In this document: piece by piece, positions 22,490-33,445 of the stretch | Numbering within the stretch: position 1 is the stretch's first letter | Layout of the letters: each line of letters opens with the position of its first letter | Assembly (NCBI GenBank): GCA_036346275.1 | Contig: CM070717.1 | Coordinates: 4,771,178-4,835,177, forward strand | Length of the DNA stretch: 64,000 nucleotides | Reading direction: 5' to 3' | Source: Otatea glauca | Taxonomy: Eukaryota > Streptophyta > Magnoliopsida > Poales > Poaceae | The notes under the pieces: model-generated | The model's input: the letters and a program-made list of their open reading frames with translations, nothing else | What the model was told of the DNA's origin: nothing | Database searches by the model: none | Position numbers and translations under genes: made by a program

Positions 22490-23000
22490 ACCACGAGCCT
22501 ACGCCTGCGCCCCGAGCGCCACGTTCGGCACGGCCACGAGCCACGCCGCGCTTCGAGCGCCACCTTCGACACGCCACGAGCCTACGCCGCGCTTCGAGCG
22601 CCACCTTCGCGACGGCCACGAGCCACGCCTGTTTCGAAGCGCCACCTTCGGCGACGCCACGAGCCTACGCCGCGCTTCGAAGCGCCACCTTCGCACGGCC
22701 ACGAGCCACGCCGCGCTTCGAAGCGCCACCTTCGGCAGACGGCCACGAGCCTACACTGCGCTTCGAAGCGCCACCTTCGACGGCCACGAGCCACGCCGCG
22801 CTTCGAGCGCCACCTTCGCACGGCCAGAGCCTACGCCGCGCTTCGAGCGCCACCTTCGCGACGGCCACGAGCCACGCCGCGCTTCGAAGCGCCACCTTCG
22901 CAGACGGCCAAGAGCCTACGCTGCGCTTTAGCGCCACCTTTCGCACGCCACGAGCCACGCCACGCTGCGCCCGGCGCCGCTTACGCCTCATCTACAAGCC
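22490..23000 (+). repeat. GC-rich tandem array inside the gypsy-like element
   Basis: About ten units of 40-46 bp contain GCGCTTCGAAGCGCCACC and CACGAGCC. Units alternate between GAGCCACGCCGCG and GAGCCTACGCCGCG, giving a dimeric higher-order period of about 84 bp. Each unit holds the palindrome CGCTTCGAAGCG. A 197-codon open frame reads through, but its product only mirrors the repeat. Confidence 0.88.
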
Positions 23001-23897
23001 TACGCCTGCGCCACGAGCAAAGACGGCATGATCGTCAGCAACACATGGAGCATAAAGCAGCTAAGTCGCTTTTTACTTAATTATGTCATTATAAATAAAA
23101 TTGTTGACTTTTCTGACTTGCTACTTAGTTGACCCACAACTAAGCAGTAAGTCGGGGGTTACACTTAATAGTGTGCGCATGCGCACATCTTCTTTTGCTT
23201 AACGATTGCAAGTGAATCCGAGTGCGATAACTCCGAGTTGTGAAGCTCTGACCCTATGAACGGCGAACTTTAGTCACCCAAAACACGTGCCTGGGAAAAA
23301 GAGCCATGAGCCGACTCCCAACGCTCGGGGGCTAGACTAGTTGGGCAGAGTGCTTAAACAAAAAGAGTCAAAACCACTCGGATGAATTCAAAATCAATAA
23401 GGAAAAGGAGTAAAAAACTCTAAAATTATATATACACCAGTCGGACATCACATCCGAGTGATTTGTTTTTACATCGCCTAAGTTCTGATATACATGATTT
23501 CAGGGCTGCTAAATTTGGATGCGACGTGTGTGGGTCAAAGCTTCAACGACGACATCAACAACTTCGGTGACGAATGAATTTAAAGGGAGCGGCGCTGAAT
23601 TTTGCCTTGAGCAGGAAAAGCGTTTTGACTTCTGCATATCGTTTGGGATACGGTATGCCCCAAGATGAGCCGACCGCCAGAATTCAAATAATGGGGCTAG
23701 GAACCACATGGAAAGTTTAACGCGTGGAGCTCTATTGAGTCCTTCACAATCTCTTTGCCTACAACAGGGCACTCGGCTGTAAAGGAAAAATAGTCGGGAA
23801 GCTGCGTCAAGAACTGGAAGCACTCGGCGTGAAGCATAACTCAGTTGGGTTGCGACCAGGAAGGCGGCAACTCGATCGCAAAGGACTCGAGGGCTAC

Positions 23898-24440
23898 TGT
23901 GGAATATAAGAACCCCGGTACCCTCATGACAGGCCCAAGAGGGAGGAGAAGATAGGCCCAAACAGAAGGCCCAAAGAATAAGCCCCACGCCAGGATACCT
24001 TATGGAAGTGGGCGCATCATATAGGCAGTTGAGCATGTGTTTGGATATAAAAGATACAGTTGTAATCCGAGTCGTTGAAAGGGTAGATAAAGATGTAAAC
24101 TCTATCCTGTAACCGACTAGAATCTAATAACCGATCGGAATCTCCCGACCGATCAGGACTCTGTAAGCCGCACCACCTCCAGTATATAAGGGGGAGGGCG
24201 GGTAACAACAAGGGATCCGATCATCAAGCCATAGAGCATAGCACACCTCATATCGCTGAAGCACATTACGCTTTGAGCATCCTCAGATCCAAGAGATCCA
24301 TATAATCCCAGCACACAGGATTAGGGTATTACCTCCATCGCTGAGGGCCTGAACCTGTATAAATCCCTGTCTTGTGTGACCTTCGAGTTTGAGATCGAGC
24401 GCCTACCCCATAAATTCATTGCCGACTACAAAAGTCGACA
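23898..24440 (+). repeat. 3' LTR of the gypsy-like element
   Basis: It starts TGTGGAATATAAG after the GGGCTAC tract and ends AAAGTCGACA, matching the left LTR over its whole length. Confidence 0.94.
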
Positions 24441-25789
24441 ACAGCCGACTTCAAGGACGTTTTTGACGTCTTCAACCTCGACGCCCTCGACGCCGCGCTC
24501 TTGAGATGCTGGATATTGTAAGTGTGTGCATTTACAGTCTACATTTGTGTAATACCAATAAAAGTCATATATATATGACTCAATGCTTTCGTATCTTTAG
24601 ATACATGATCCGTGAAGCGAGACAGAACAAACAACCAGTGGGTTTCCTGGGCCCACACATAGTCTCCAAGGAAACAGTGGACAAAGATTTAGTATTTATC
24701 GATAAATACGTCGGAGAGGCCTTGACGGCTCAAAAAGATAAAGAGTTCATACTTTTAACCCACAACCCAGGGTAAGTGCTACTTTGATTTGCACTATGCT
24801 CGCAACTCTGTTCTGTTAATTGATCATGCTGACATACCTGTGTAGGTTTCACTAGGTTCTCATTGTAATTCATCCATCGATGAATCGGGTTATTTACATT
24901 GATTCCTTACAGAGTGGTAGCCACGACTTAAAACCTATCGCAAAATTAATCACCAGGTAATTAATCACGTTTCCTCCAAAGATAACACGGTCATGTAGGT
25001 TGTTCAACGTGTATGTTTCTCCTGGAATAGCTGAGGCTAACCTTTTGCAATCACGTAGGGAATTCAAAGTGTACAAAGCTTATGGAGGGCCTTCTGGCAA
25101 GGACAGGGCGAAGCTGAATCACGATTTTAAGTTTTCGGTATCCGCTATACACAATAATCCTATATAAACTATGTAATAATGATTCTGGAACTAACCAAAT
25201 CTATATTTGTAGTGCCACCAGCAGGGAAAGGGAAATAATCGTTGTGGATTTTACGTTTGCCACAACATGGAACTTCTTGTCACTAAGAAAACGCCCAATC
25301 AGTTAACAACTGCGTTGGAAGAGGCCGATCTGGAGCGAGTTCGATGACAGCTTTGTGCCTTCTTGCTCAGTCAAGTCTTAAACGAAGAAGGCGAATTCCA
25401 CGCTGCCTTATAACTTGAGGATTTGTATTTTTTTCTGAATTACCATTTGGGTTAATTGTCAAACTTGTGATGTGGATTTATAAATCTTAGTTGTGTATTC
25501 TATTAATTGGTTAATGGTATTAAGTTACATTTGGTTAATATATCTGAGTTCATTTCTGAAAGAGATGTGCCGAGCAATATTAATCTATATGTAATATGCT
25601 TCGCGCTGTGATGTAATCTAAGTTGATTGATGAATTAGATGTAATGCCTATAATCTGAAATGGTTGTAATGTTTGTAACATGAGTTTAGTTATTCTGTAA
25701 TCTGCTTTTTTCCAGAGGGTGTGGCTAGCATTTCCTGAGGCTAGCCAATAAATAGAAAAATGGTTGTCTGTTGGAAGTCTTATCACTAC

Positions 25790-26105
25790 AGTTTTTAATC
25801 AAAAACGGTCTGTGATGTAATGATGTAACAAATGGTTTCAAATTAAAACCGTCTATGATAGAAACAATCACAGATGGTTTTTATTAAAAACGGTCTGTGA
25901 TGTAATGATGTAACAGACGGTTTCAAACTAAAACCATCTGTGATATCATAACATCATAGAAGATTTTATTTTGAAACCGTCTGTGATATATTCTATCATA
26001 GATGGTTTCTAAACCGTCTGTGATATGTCGTAACATCACTGACACATGGTTACAGATGGTTCAGGAAACCGTATGTGATGACTGTTCTGAATCGTCTGTC
26101 ATAAT
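25790..26105. repeat. 3' subterminal motif array of P
   Basis: Copies of ACAGACGGTTTCAAA and AAAACCGTCTGTGAT alternate up to the terminal repeat. They are homologous to the array of Q at 40530-40770. Confidence 0.88.
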
Positions 26106-26121
26106 CTTTTCTATAGTAGTG

Positions 26122-29100
26122 CAAGGTCCCAATGATGGGTTGCTCCTTTAGCCATCTGTCAAACTGAAGGTTATGCTGTCTCGTGATCCAAGACTCTTGC
26201 CATGTCAGATTCCCTTGTCGTAGCCAGTGCTAATGCTCGTCGATGTACGGGGACACTACAACCATGTGTTGTAAAACCATGAAATGAGCTTGAGCATACG
26301 AAGCCGGATCAGGCGTGATTGCTTCCTTCCGATGGTCCCGATGCCCTGGAGTCTCCCTCATGGCGAGATCGAGGCACACCTATTGGTTCGACTTGAGCCA
26401 TGTAATCGACGCAGAACTCTATGACTTCTTCGGTTGCATAACCTTTGATAATGCTACCCTCTAGCCGAGATCGATTCCGTACGTAGGACTTGAGAATTCC
26501 CATATACCTCTCGAATGGGTACATGCTACGTAGGAACACAGGCCCGCATATCTTTATCTGTTAGAGTTATGCCCTTGAGGCAATCATTTAGATGATTGTA
26601 ACATGACTATGTTTATGAATAATAATATGATTATTGGTCCAATGAATGTATATCATTGTATTGATCAACAAGTATGTGACTTGCTTATGAAGCTCTTTAC
26701 TTAATGATGTAATTCGATAAATATCTCTGATCGGATATCATCGTATAGGACTACGATGAAAAGATCAGCACATGTAGTGATCGATGATCATGCTTCATAG
26801 ATCATGGGATATGGAGATATCATCTCTACATTGTGGACCATGTTGAAGAACATGTGTTAGATAGACCCGCTATGGGACACTGCGAGAATGTTTCATTCTT
26901 ATGTGTCATCAATGTATCTCATACCTAGTAGATGTATGATCCTTAGACTTGAGATTGTCATGTTCCCTACTTGTGTAATAGTTTTCCTTGGGGCTATCAA
27001 ACACTACTTCCTAACCGGATAGTTATAAAGGTAGCTTTCATGTTTACTATGAAACGTGCAGAGGAAAGTGAGCAGTCAAGATGGAATTTGCCACTCCAAT
27101 GAAACGGAGATATATGACAAGGCCACTCGTGTGATATGATTAAGGAAGTGCATGGCCATGCCGTGATTGAGGAGTCAATCACAACTTATTAATATATCAC
27201 GGATACGAGAGATGGATTGAATCATCAAAGGATGACATGCTTCTCGCCTTGAGATCAATCTTCATATACTTGGCAAAGGGATTATTACATGAGTACTTTT
27301 GATAGGTTCTGTCCGATTTGATCATAGTATGTTTGGGAGTTGGCATACTTTGCAAGGAGCCGCTACCAACTATTGGATTGAAAAGGAGTTTTCCGAATCC
27401 ATGTCCAAACATACGTGAATCTGCGGGGTCACACACTTAATGGGCTGGGACGCATTAATTTGGATTAGATCTGTAATTAATGAACCTTGTGGGCTTAGCA
27501 CGCTGATGGGCCCTGGTTTAGGGTTTCATCTCGTGGCTATATAAGGAGGGGAGGAGGGAGGGCGTAGGGTGTGCTTTCCCACGGTTTAGGAGTGATTCTC
27601 TCGAAACCCTAGCCTACTCCTCTCGCTGCCCCTGCCGAGCGACCAGGTGCTTGCACACCGACGCACGGCGTTCCATCTCTGAACGTGTGGACTCATCGCG
27701 TGACGCTGCCTGATCGCGGCGTGGGAGGACGATCCACGGCAAGGCGAGGACGATCCACTACATCGACGCAACGACTGCGGTGAGGACGATCCACTACATC
27801 GACGCGCGAAGGATTCCGCAACTGCGCGTCTAGTGGTAATCTTATCTATGATCCTCTTCTTGCGAGTAGCTTTCTGGTTGCGCGGTAGGTTTTTTTTGTG
27901 CTAGCGTAACATACCGCGTTCCTCTTCATTATCTCTATCACAAGGTGAATAACGATATGGACTATGATATCGAAAAACGACGGAGGGAAATACATCTCAA
28001 GATTACATAGAGTTATCACCAACTCAGCCTGCAGTGCATCTAGTGCTTCAGGAGCGATGAACTTCTGAACAATTGTGTTAAAGAAATAACACAGCCTCGT
28101 GATTGTCTCCCGGACCTTGACTGGCAAAATACTTCTAATTGCCACAGGGAGCATTTGTGTCATCAGCACATGACAATCACGAGACTCCATGCCAACTAAT
28201 TTCAAATCTTGCATCGAAACAAGTCTCTTCATATTAGAGGAGTAACCGGACAGAACTTTCACACCATTCAAGCACTGGCACAGTTCAGTTCTTTCGGCCT
28301 TAGACAAAGTGTAACAAGCAGGTTCGCAGTATGTTCGACATGTATCTGTCTCTTTCGGTGCTAACTCAGGTCTTATATCCATATCGACCAAGTCAAGCCG
28401 TGCATTGATATTGTCCTTTGTTTTGCCTTTAATATACAATAAGAGACTAATCAAGCTATCACAGACATTCTTCTCTACGTGCATCACGTCGATGCAGTGT
28501 TGAACTTCTAGGTGCTCCCAATAAGGTAGGTCCCAAAATATTGATCTCTTCTTCCATATGCTCTTCTCACGAGACCTCGATTTACGTCCCTTCCAAAACG
28601 CAACATCCAAGTTCTTAACCATATCATGAACATCTATCCCACTTAAAGGCTTTGGAGCTGAACCGTCTTCGTTCGTTCCATCGAATTGTTTTTTCATCTT
28701 GCAGTATGGGTGATTCCTCCGAAGGAACCTACAGTGATGCATGTAAACGTTTTGCATGAGTGATTCAGCCACATACTCTCGGTATTGTCTAAGCAGTGAG
28801 TGCAGGCTTTGGTTCCTTTTGTACTCTAGCCTGATAGGTTACCAAGGGTAGGGTAATCATTTATGGTACAGAACAAAAGGCAGTGCAAAGTGAAGTTCTC
28901 TCATTTGTACGCATCCCATACCTGTACCCCGAGAACCCATAGTGTTTTTAGATCTTCCACCAATGGTGCTAGGTACACATCAATATCGTTCCAATGTTGT
29001 TTCGGTCCTTGAATAAGTACAAACAACAAAATGTACTTTCGCTTCATAAACAACCAAGGAGGAAGGTTGTAGATACAGAGATTCACGGGCCAAGTGCTAT

Positions 29101-29286
29101 GCCAGCTGCTCATGTTATCGAAAGGATTCATTCCATCTGTACTCAATCCAAACCTTATATTCCTCGGATCCTCACCGAATTCTTCAAACCTCCTATCGAT
29201 GTTTCTCCACTGGATGGAATCAACATGGTGCCTTAGCATTCCATCGTTCTCACACAGTTCTTAGTGTACATCCAGTTTCGGTCCAT
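26122..29286 (-). pseudogene. TNP2-type transposase of Q, deleted and split by a solo LTR
   Basis: ATG at 29286 starts MDRNWMYTKN, but after about ten codons the frame jumps to the NDGMLRHHVDSIQWRN block, so nearly all of the N-terminal domain is deleted (junction at 29251-29256, with a CACACA filler). The body follows with RNIRFGLSTDGMNPF, YNLPPWLFMKRKY, HCIDVMHVEKNVCDSL and MKRLVSMQDLKLVGM. A CAG-to-TAG stop lies near 28830 and a frame change near 28760. A copia solo LTR (26560-27928) separates the last part, FLRSMYPFERYMGILKSYV. The gene ends at the inversion breakpoint without its DUF4216 part. Function as transposase is family knowledge; this copy is dead. Confidence 0.92.
26560..27928 (+). 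mobile_element. Copia-type solo LTR in Q transposase
   Basis: It starts TGTTAGAGTTATGCCC and ends CTCTTCA, with the 5-bp duplication TTATC on both sides (26555-26559 and 27929-27933). The length of 1369 bp, the CTATATAAGG box at 27538 and the GC-rich stretch after it fit a copia LTR of a type common in grasses. There is no internal region, so recombination between two LTRs has removed it. Copia assignment rests on the start sequence and is an inference. Confidence 0.92.
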
Positions 29287-29339
29287 CTACGCCAAGCATA
29301 TAGTATTTAGTGTTAAATATTAAAGTACACTAGGTGTCC

Positions 29340-29930
29340 ATATGCACACATTGCTAAATTATAACCAATTACTACCTTCGAACAAAACAAACAAATAGAT
29401 CTACAAGCTAGATATCTAAACACAATCTTTAAATTAATTCTCTCTTTACCAAACTAGCTACCTAAATCTTATATGTCTATATATATATAATGATGTAGTT
29501 AGATTTAACCAATTCCTAACCTTTGATCACAAAGAACTTGTAAATGCATGGACCTACAAGCTAGCTAGACCTAAACAATCTTCAATTAAATTCTCTCCTT
29601 ACCAAGCTAGATCTTGAATATAATATAATTACCCATTACTAAATTATCCTTAGATCAACAAGATCACACATGGATCTACAAGCTAACTAGATCTAAACAA
29701 TCTTCAAATTTCTCTTCTAAGTAATATCTTGAGAATAAAGCAATTAATTAGAATCTCTATATACAATTAATCTCTCTTCAAATTATCTCCTTACCAAGCT
29801 AGATCATGAATATAATGCAATTAAAACCCATTACCACCCTTACATAGAAAGAACACATGAATCTACAAGCTAAATCTAAAAAATCATCAAATTCTATCCT
29901 TACCAAGCTAGATCTTGAACATACTGCAAT
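29340..29930 (-). repeat. Degenerate tandem repeats in the Q transposase leader
   Basis: The same 110-145 bp units as in P at 2462-3070 are recognisable on the minus strand (CAAGATCTAGCTTGG, AAGGAGAGAATTT, GATCTAGCTTGTAG). Their presence in both elements shows the array is an ancestral part of the family. Confidence 0.72.
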
Positions 29931-30109
29931 TAGACACCATTGCTAACCTTAGATCACCAAAATCAAATGGATCCTCAAGCACCCTTCAAACCAACGGCCT
30001 TCTTTTACCAAATCGCCTCACAGCCGCACGGCCGCAGCCAAATGAAAATAGATCCCAAAACCCTAAAATGCACCAAGTGGCTCGGGCCTCTGTACTATAT
30101 ATCGCTGAG

Positions 30110-30450
30110 AGATATCACAGACGATTTTATAAAAAAATCGTTAATGATAAACATAGTGTCCCAGATGGTTTTATAATAAAACCGTCTGTGATATATGACA
30201 AACAGTTTTATTATAAAACCGTCTTGGAAAATAATTGATATTACAGATGGTTTTATAATAAAACCATCTGTGATATCTTCACAGACAGTTTTTAACAAAA
30301 ACCGTCTGTGACATTGATGTATATCACTGACGGTTTTTGTGGAGTGCCATCTATGATAATGTCACTGACGGTTTCAACATAAAACCGTCAGTGATGTTAA
30401 TCATCACGGACGGTTTTAGGAACCGTCTGTAATGAGGCGTCTAATATAAG
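30110..30450. repeat. 5' subterminal motif array of Q
   Basis: Motifs of ACAGACGGTTTT type in both orientations, collinear with 1950-2280 of P when reversed. The terminal part differs from that of P by only a few bases over the first 50. Confidence 0.88.
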
Positions 30451-30487
30451 CCTTTCTATAGTAGTGTCGTCAGGTGATACGCTCACA

Positions 30488-30986
30488 TGGTTGGCAAAAG
30501 GGTCAACATTTACAGTTGTAACATGGAAATGATACGACTTAAATGGGTACAAATTTTACATGAGAGATCAAGATATTAAGAGCACAAACCAGAACAGTGG
30601 TGTCCGTATAGATGCGTTCAACACCGTTGGGTCAACGAGGAGCTCCTACTATGGGTTCATAGAGGAGATTTGGGAGCTCGACTATGTACTATTCAAGATC
30701 CCCTTATTTTGATGTCTTTGGGTCCACCTCTAGCACGTGAAGGTTGACAAGTACGGTGTCACTACTGTCGACCTCGCACGCGTCGGATACCAAGATGAAC
30801 CATTCCTACTCGCTAACCAAACTATTCAAGTATTCTATGTAATCGACCCGTCCAACAAGAAGAGACATGTAGTTCTTCAGGGAAAAAGAAGGATTGTCGG
30901 AGTAGAGAATGTAGTAGATGAGGAAGAATAAAATCAATTTGATGAGTTGCCTCCTATCGGAAAGAGCATCACAGTCTGGGAAGAAC
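30488..30986 (+). pseudogene. DUF4216 part of Q transposase (broken)
   Basis: Homologous to 16910-17418 of P. It contains SYYGFIEEIWELDYVLFKIPL, then stops near 30712 and 30731, then VDKYGVTTVDLARVGYQDEPFLL and VVLQGKRRIVGVENVVDEEE with a further stop. It keeps a TGG where P has TGA (16963). It was separated from its transposase body by the inversion. Confidence 0.85.
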
Positions 30987-31284
30987 AACCCAACGAAGCT
31001 ACACACGCGTCGATCATCGTGAAGGGCTAATTTTTATACAAAAGAATAAGCAAGTGGAGTTATGATTTTAAGTGTACTCTAGAAGATAATAGAGTTGTTT
31101 GTAATGAGATGCTCGAAATTCAAAACAACTTTGTGTATATATGCATCTGATTTATTTAATATAGTTTCCTTTCCTTTACTGATATTGCTTCATCTACAAT
31201 TCCATATACATTATACATTATCCACTATCAATTGTATGTCAAGAAGGGCAAACTCTGGATTTACCTCAGCAATGAAGGTCTATG

Positions 31285-31375
31285 TCAAGCTTCATCATAG
31301 ACGGTTCTATTGAAGAACCGTCTGTGATGTTATTATAACAAACGGTTATAAACTAGAACCGTCTGTAATATGAGA
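31285..31375. repeat. Internal motif array upstream of Q gene 2
   Basis: Four motif copies (TCATAGACGGTTCT, GAACCGTCTGTGATG, AACAAACGGTTATAA, GAACCGTCTGTAATA) lie directly before the TATA box, shorter than in P but in the same place. Confidence 0.8.
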
Positions 31376-31379
31376 GCCC

Positions 31380-31386
31380 TATAAAA
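31380..31386 (+). promoter_or_regulatory. TATA box of Q gene 2
   Basis: TATAAAA is followed by CTTGCAGATCATTCATTC and a leader (CCCTAGCTATAGCTTTGTCTC) collinear with that of P. Confidence 0.68.
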
Positions 31387-31399
31387 AGCTACTCTTGCA

Positions 31400-32850
31400 G
31401 ATCATTCATTCTCCACTCACGCGCTCAAAACCCTAGCTATAGCTTTGTCTCCCGATCCCACCCGCTTCGTCTCCCATTCTGGCGCCTCCCCCCAACCTCG
31501 ACGCCTCCCCCTCGCTGTATCAATTTTAGGTTAGTAAAGGAATTCTGGTAAGAAGATATCGATTTTTAACTGTATTGTGTGTCTTTCTCTGCCAAATAGC
31601 ATGTTGCTGTTAGTGATGGTAGTCAGAATAACTTGTTTAGTTTGGGAGATTGTATTTCATGTATTCAGTTAACAAATTGGTTCTACATACGATATATTTG
31701 TTCATAAGAGTACTCCAGTAGCACAGTGACTTATTCTGCATCATTAGTCGCTTTTTGCTCAACTTGCGATTTGTCCTGCTCTAATGGGAAGTTGAAAACC
31801 TGTAGATTTTGGAATGGCCTTTCTTGTGAGGCATTTCTAAAGGGTCATGTTTTTGTGTTCAAGCTTATAACTCTTTTTGTTCATACTTTTGCAATTAAAT
31901 TCAGCTTGGATTTTTTTGCATTTAGCGAGTTATTTGTATTCCTTAAGTTCAGTTTGCATCTTACCATATTAGATAGGTTTTCTATGTATCCAGGAACACC
32001 TAATCATAAATCTCAATCTTATATGAACTTAGTAAAGTTGCTATCATGTTGTGTTAATATATGTTTATGTTGAGAAATAAAATCGAAGTGTAGGAGTGTG
32101 AATGATGAAATGGGCATTTCATTTCTCTAGCTGTCATGTGCAATGATAAAATGTTTGCTTCTATTTCACTTGTTTGATTCCGTACATTGTATTAGAAAAA
32201 TCCATACCACCCCACCTTCTGCCCCGGTTACCATCGAAATTGTATTATATAGCAGTATGGTCTTTCCTACGACCAAAAAAATACCAGCACAACAAATATA
32301 TTTGTACACTACAAATCCACATATCAATTATGCTCCACGATGGCAGCTATAATGTGTTTATCGATATTGATGATTACACAAATATATATGTCCATAGTTT
32401 TTAAGCTGTCTTTATGCTTATGATATATGTGCTTTTCATTTCATGAATGAATGAATGATACGCTCGCATGAATGAATGAATTCTCAATGCTTGTTTGTTC
32501 TTCTAAAAACTTATAACTAAAATATCATGAATTATTTTGTATGTTGTCACTTGTAAGCAATATTAATTCTTTTAACTTACCTTCTCTTAAATTTACTTCT
32601 CTTAACTTACCTTCTCTTAACCTTGCATCACACAATTTGAACATAATTTGAGTTTGAGTCTCAACTCTAAAGCTTGACACACGAATAAGCTCTAAGATGT
32701 ACAAATGATAGTTGTACCAGTTTTCTCCACTCTTGAATGTACTTAAGGGTCTAATATATATACTACCTTCGTACCCATTAAATACAAGCAGCCATCAATT
32801 GGTAGCCTTCCATGTTTGATTATTTTTCTTTCCTGTTGAGCCACGACAAC
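31400..32850 (+). other. Leader and leader intron of Q gene 2
   Basis: A short GC-rich leader (31400-31530) is followed by A/T-rich intron-like DNA. The end (32540-32850) matches P (19200-19345). Open frames at 31726-32073 and 32143-32352 have no family signature. Confidence 0.55.
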
Positions 32851-33445
32851 CAGCCTAGATTGCAAGATGGTGTCCCCTCATTCGTCGTCTCAAGGATGTG
32901 ATGAGTAATCGAAAAGAAAGCCTCCTCGAGGTCCAAGAGGAGCAAATAAAAGGCCCATAGAACGATATACCATCATGGCAGTTGATCGAAAGGATGGGGC
33001 CCCCACCAAACAAAGAAAGGCGGTGAATGCATTTAGGATATTGTGCGGGATAGTCGCACGGGAACGGGTCCTCATCACCTATCCATCCTGGAAGTCGCTG
33101 ACTGATGAGAGCCGCAACGACTTGGTGACAGAAATTATGTCTTTGTTTGATATCTCAAAGAATTTGTGAGCTTAGTGCGACGGTATGCACTGCTAGTGGC
33201 AGGAAAGGCGTGGAAAAATTTCAAGAGCATGCTTGTCAAGGAATATGTCAATAAGGACATGACTCTCTTCTCTAAGTACGGGTTCATTGCTGAGGACGTA
33301 TGGCAAAATTTTATTGAGGCGAAGACTACAGATAAATTCGTGCGTCAAAGTGAAGCCCACAAAGCCCTGCAGGCAAGGAACATCCACCCCCATAGACTTA
33401 CACCGCTGGGTACGCGGGCAAGAGGGACCAATGGGAGAGGGAGGA

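Larger units (their letters stand above)
21313..24440 (+). mobile_element. Non-autonomous gypsy-like LTR retrotransposon in P gene 2
   Basis: Two LTRs (21313-21856 and 23898-24440) are flanked by the 5-bp duplication ACAGC (21308-21312 and 24441-24445). Element Q has the undisturbed site at about 39184. The primer-binding region TTGGCGCGCCAGGTAGGGG follows the left LTR and a GGGCTAC tract precedes the right one, both usual in Tat-type gypsy elements of grasses. The interior of about 2.0 kb has a short gag-like frame and a GC-rich tandem array but no protease, reverse transcriptase or integrase. By eye the LTRs differ at roughly a dozen positions, so it is fairly young. Confidence 0.96.
19354..25413 (+). 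pseudogene. P gene 2: Transposase_24-like plus ULP1-like protease, broken
   Basis: The first exon starts MTTSLDCKMVSP at 19354. A 1-base deletion near 19517 shifts it against the next block, VNAFRTLCGILARERVPITCPSWKSL (Transposase_24-like). Later exons carry MALGNKEHHGRTRGMG plus a coiled coil (20164-20450), a DUF8039-like block (20641-21039) and GERMKILSMACVRLQN. A gypsy-like element (21313-24440) interrupts FFTADFKD. The C-terminus is a C48 protease: the catalytic His codon at 24850, a stop replacing the following Trp (TAG at 24853), IDSL for the Asp, and GNNRCGFYVC for the Cys. It ends at TAA 25411. In this architecture the N-terminal part probably binds DNA and the protease acts on SUMO-like targets; both are inferred. 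Confidence 0.85.
1933..26121 (+). mobile_element. CACTA element P (En/Spm type, two genes, with nested insertions)
   Basis: The 5' end is CACTACTACAGAAAGG at 1933 and the 3' end is the inverted CTTTTCTATAGTAGTG ending at 26121. Subterminal arrays of an ACAGACGGTTTT-type motif flank both ends. Between them lie a TNP2-type transposase gene (3141-17418, split by element N) and a Transposase_24/ULP1-like gene (19354-25413, split by an LTR element), both on the plus strand. Without the two nested insertions the element would be about 9.9 kb. The bases before the 5' end are TGA; the matching 3' duplication is absent because the 3' end is joined to an inverted piece of element Q. All genes are broken, so P is defective. 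Confidence 0.93.
26122..30466 (-). mobile_element. Inverted 5' half of CACTA element Q
   Basis: Read on the minus strand this segment starts with a CACTA 5' end (CACTACTATAGAAAGG at 30466), the same subterminal array and leader as P, and a TNP2 transposase that stops abruptly at 26122. The sequence that should follow continues on the plus strand at 30467. The junctions are TIR/CAA at 26121-26124 and TIR/TCG at 30466-30469. TCG and TTG (complement of CAA) are the inverted copies of a 3-bp target duplication with one C-to-T change. Confidence 0.92.

Noticed and set aside
22487..23080. A 197-codon frame as a structural protein
   Set aside because: It only translates the tandem array inside the gypsy-like element. 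Comparable frames exist on the other strand.
16896..30469. Simple nested insertion of one CACTA element into another at the TCG site
   Set aside because: A simple insertion would leave the left half of Q in plus orientation to the left. Instead that half is reversed, with one P end and one Q end at the two breakpoints. P itself is intact at the site.
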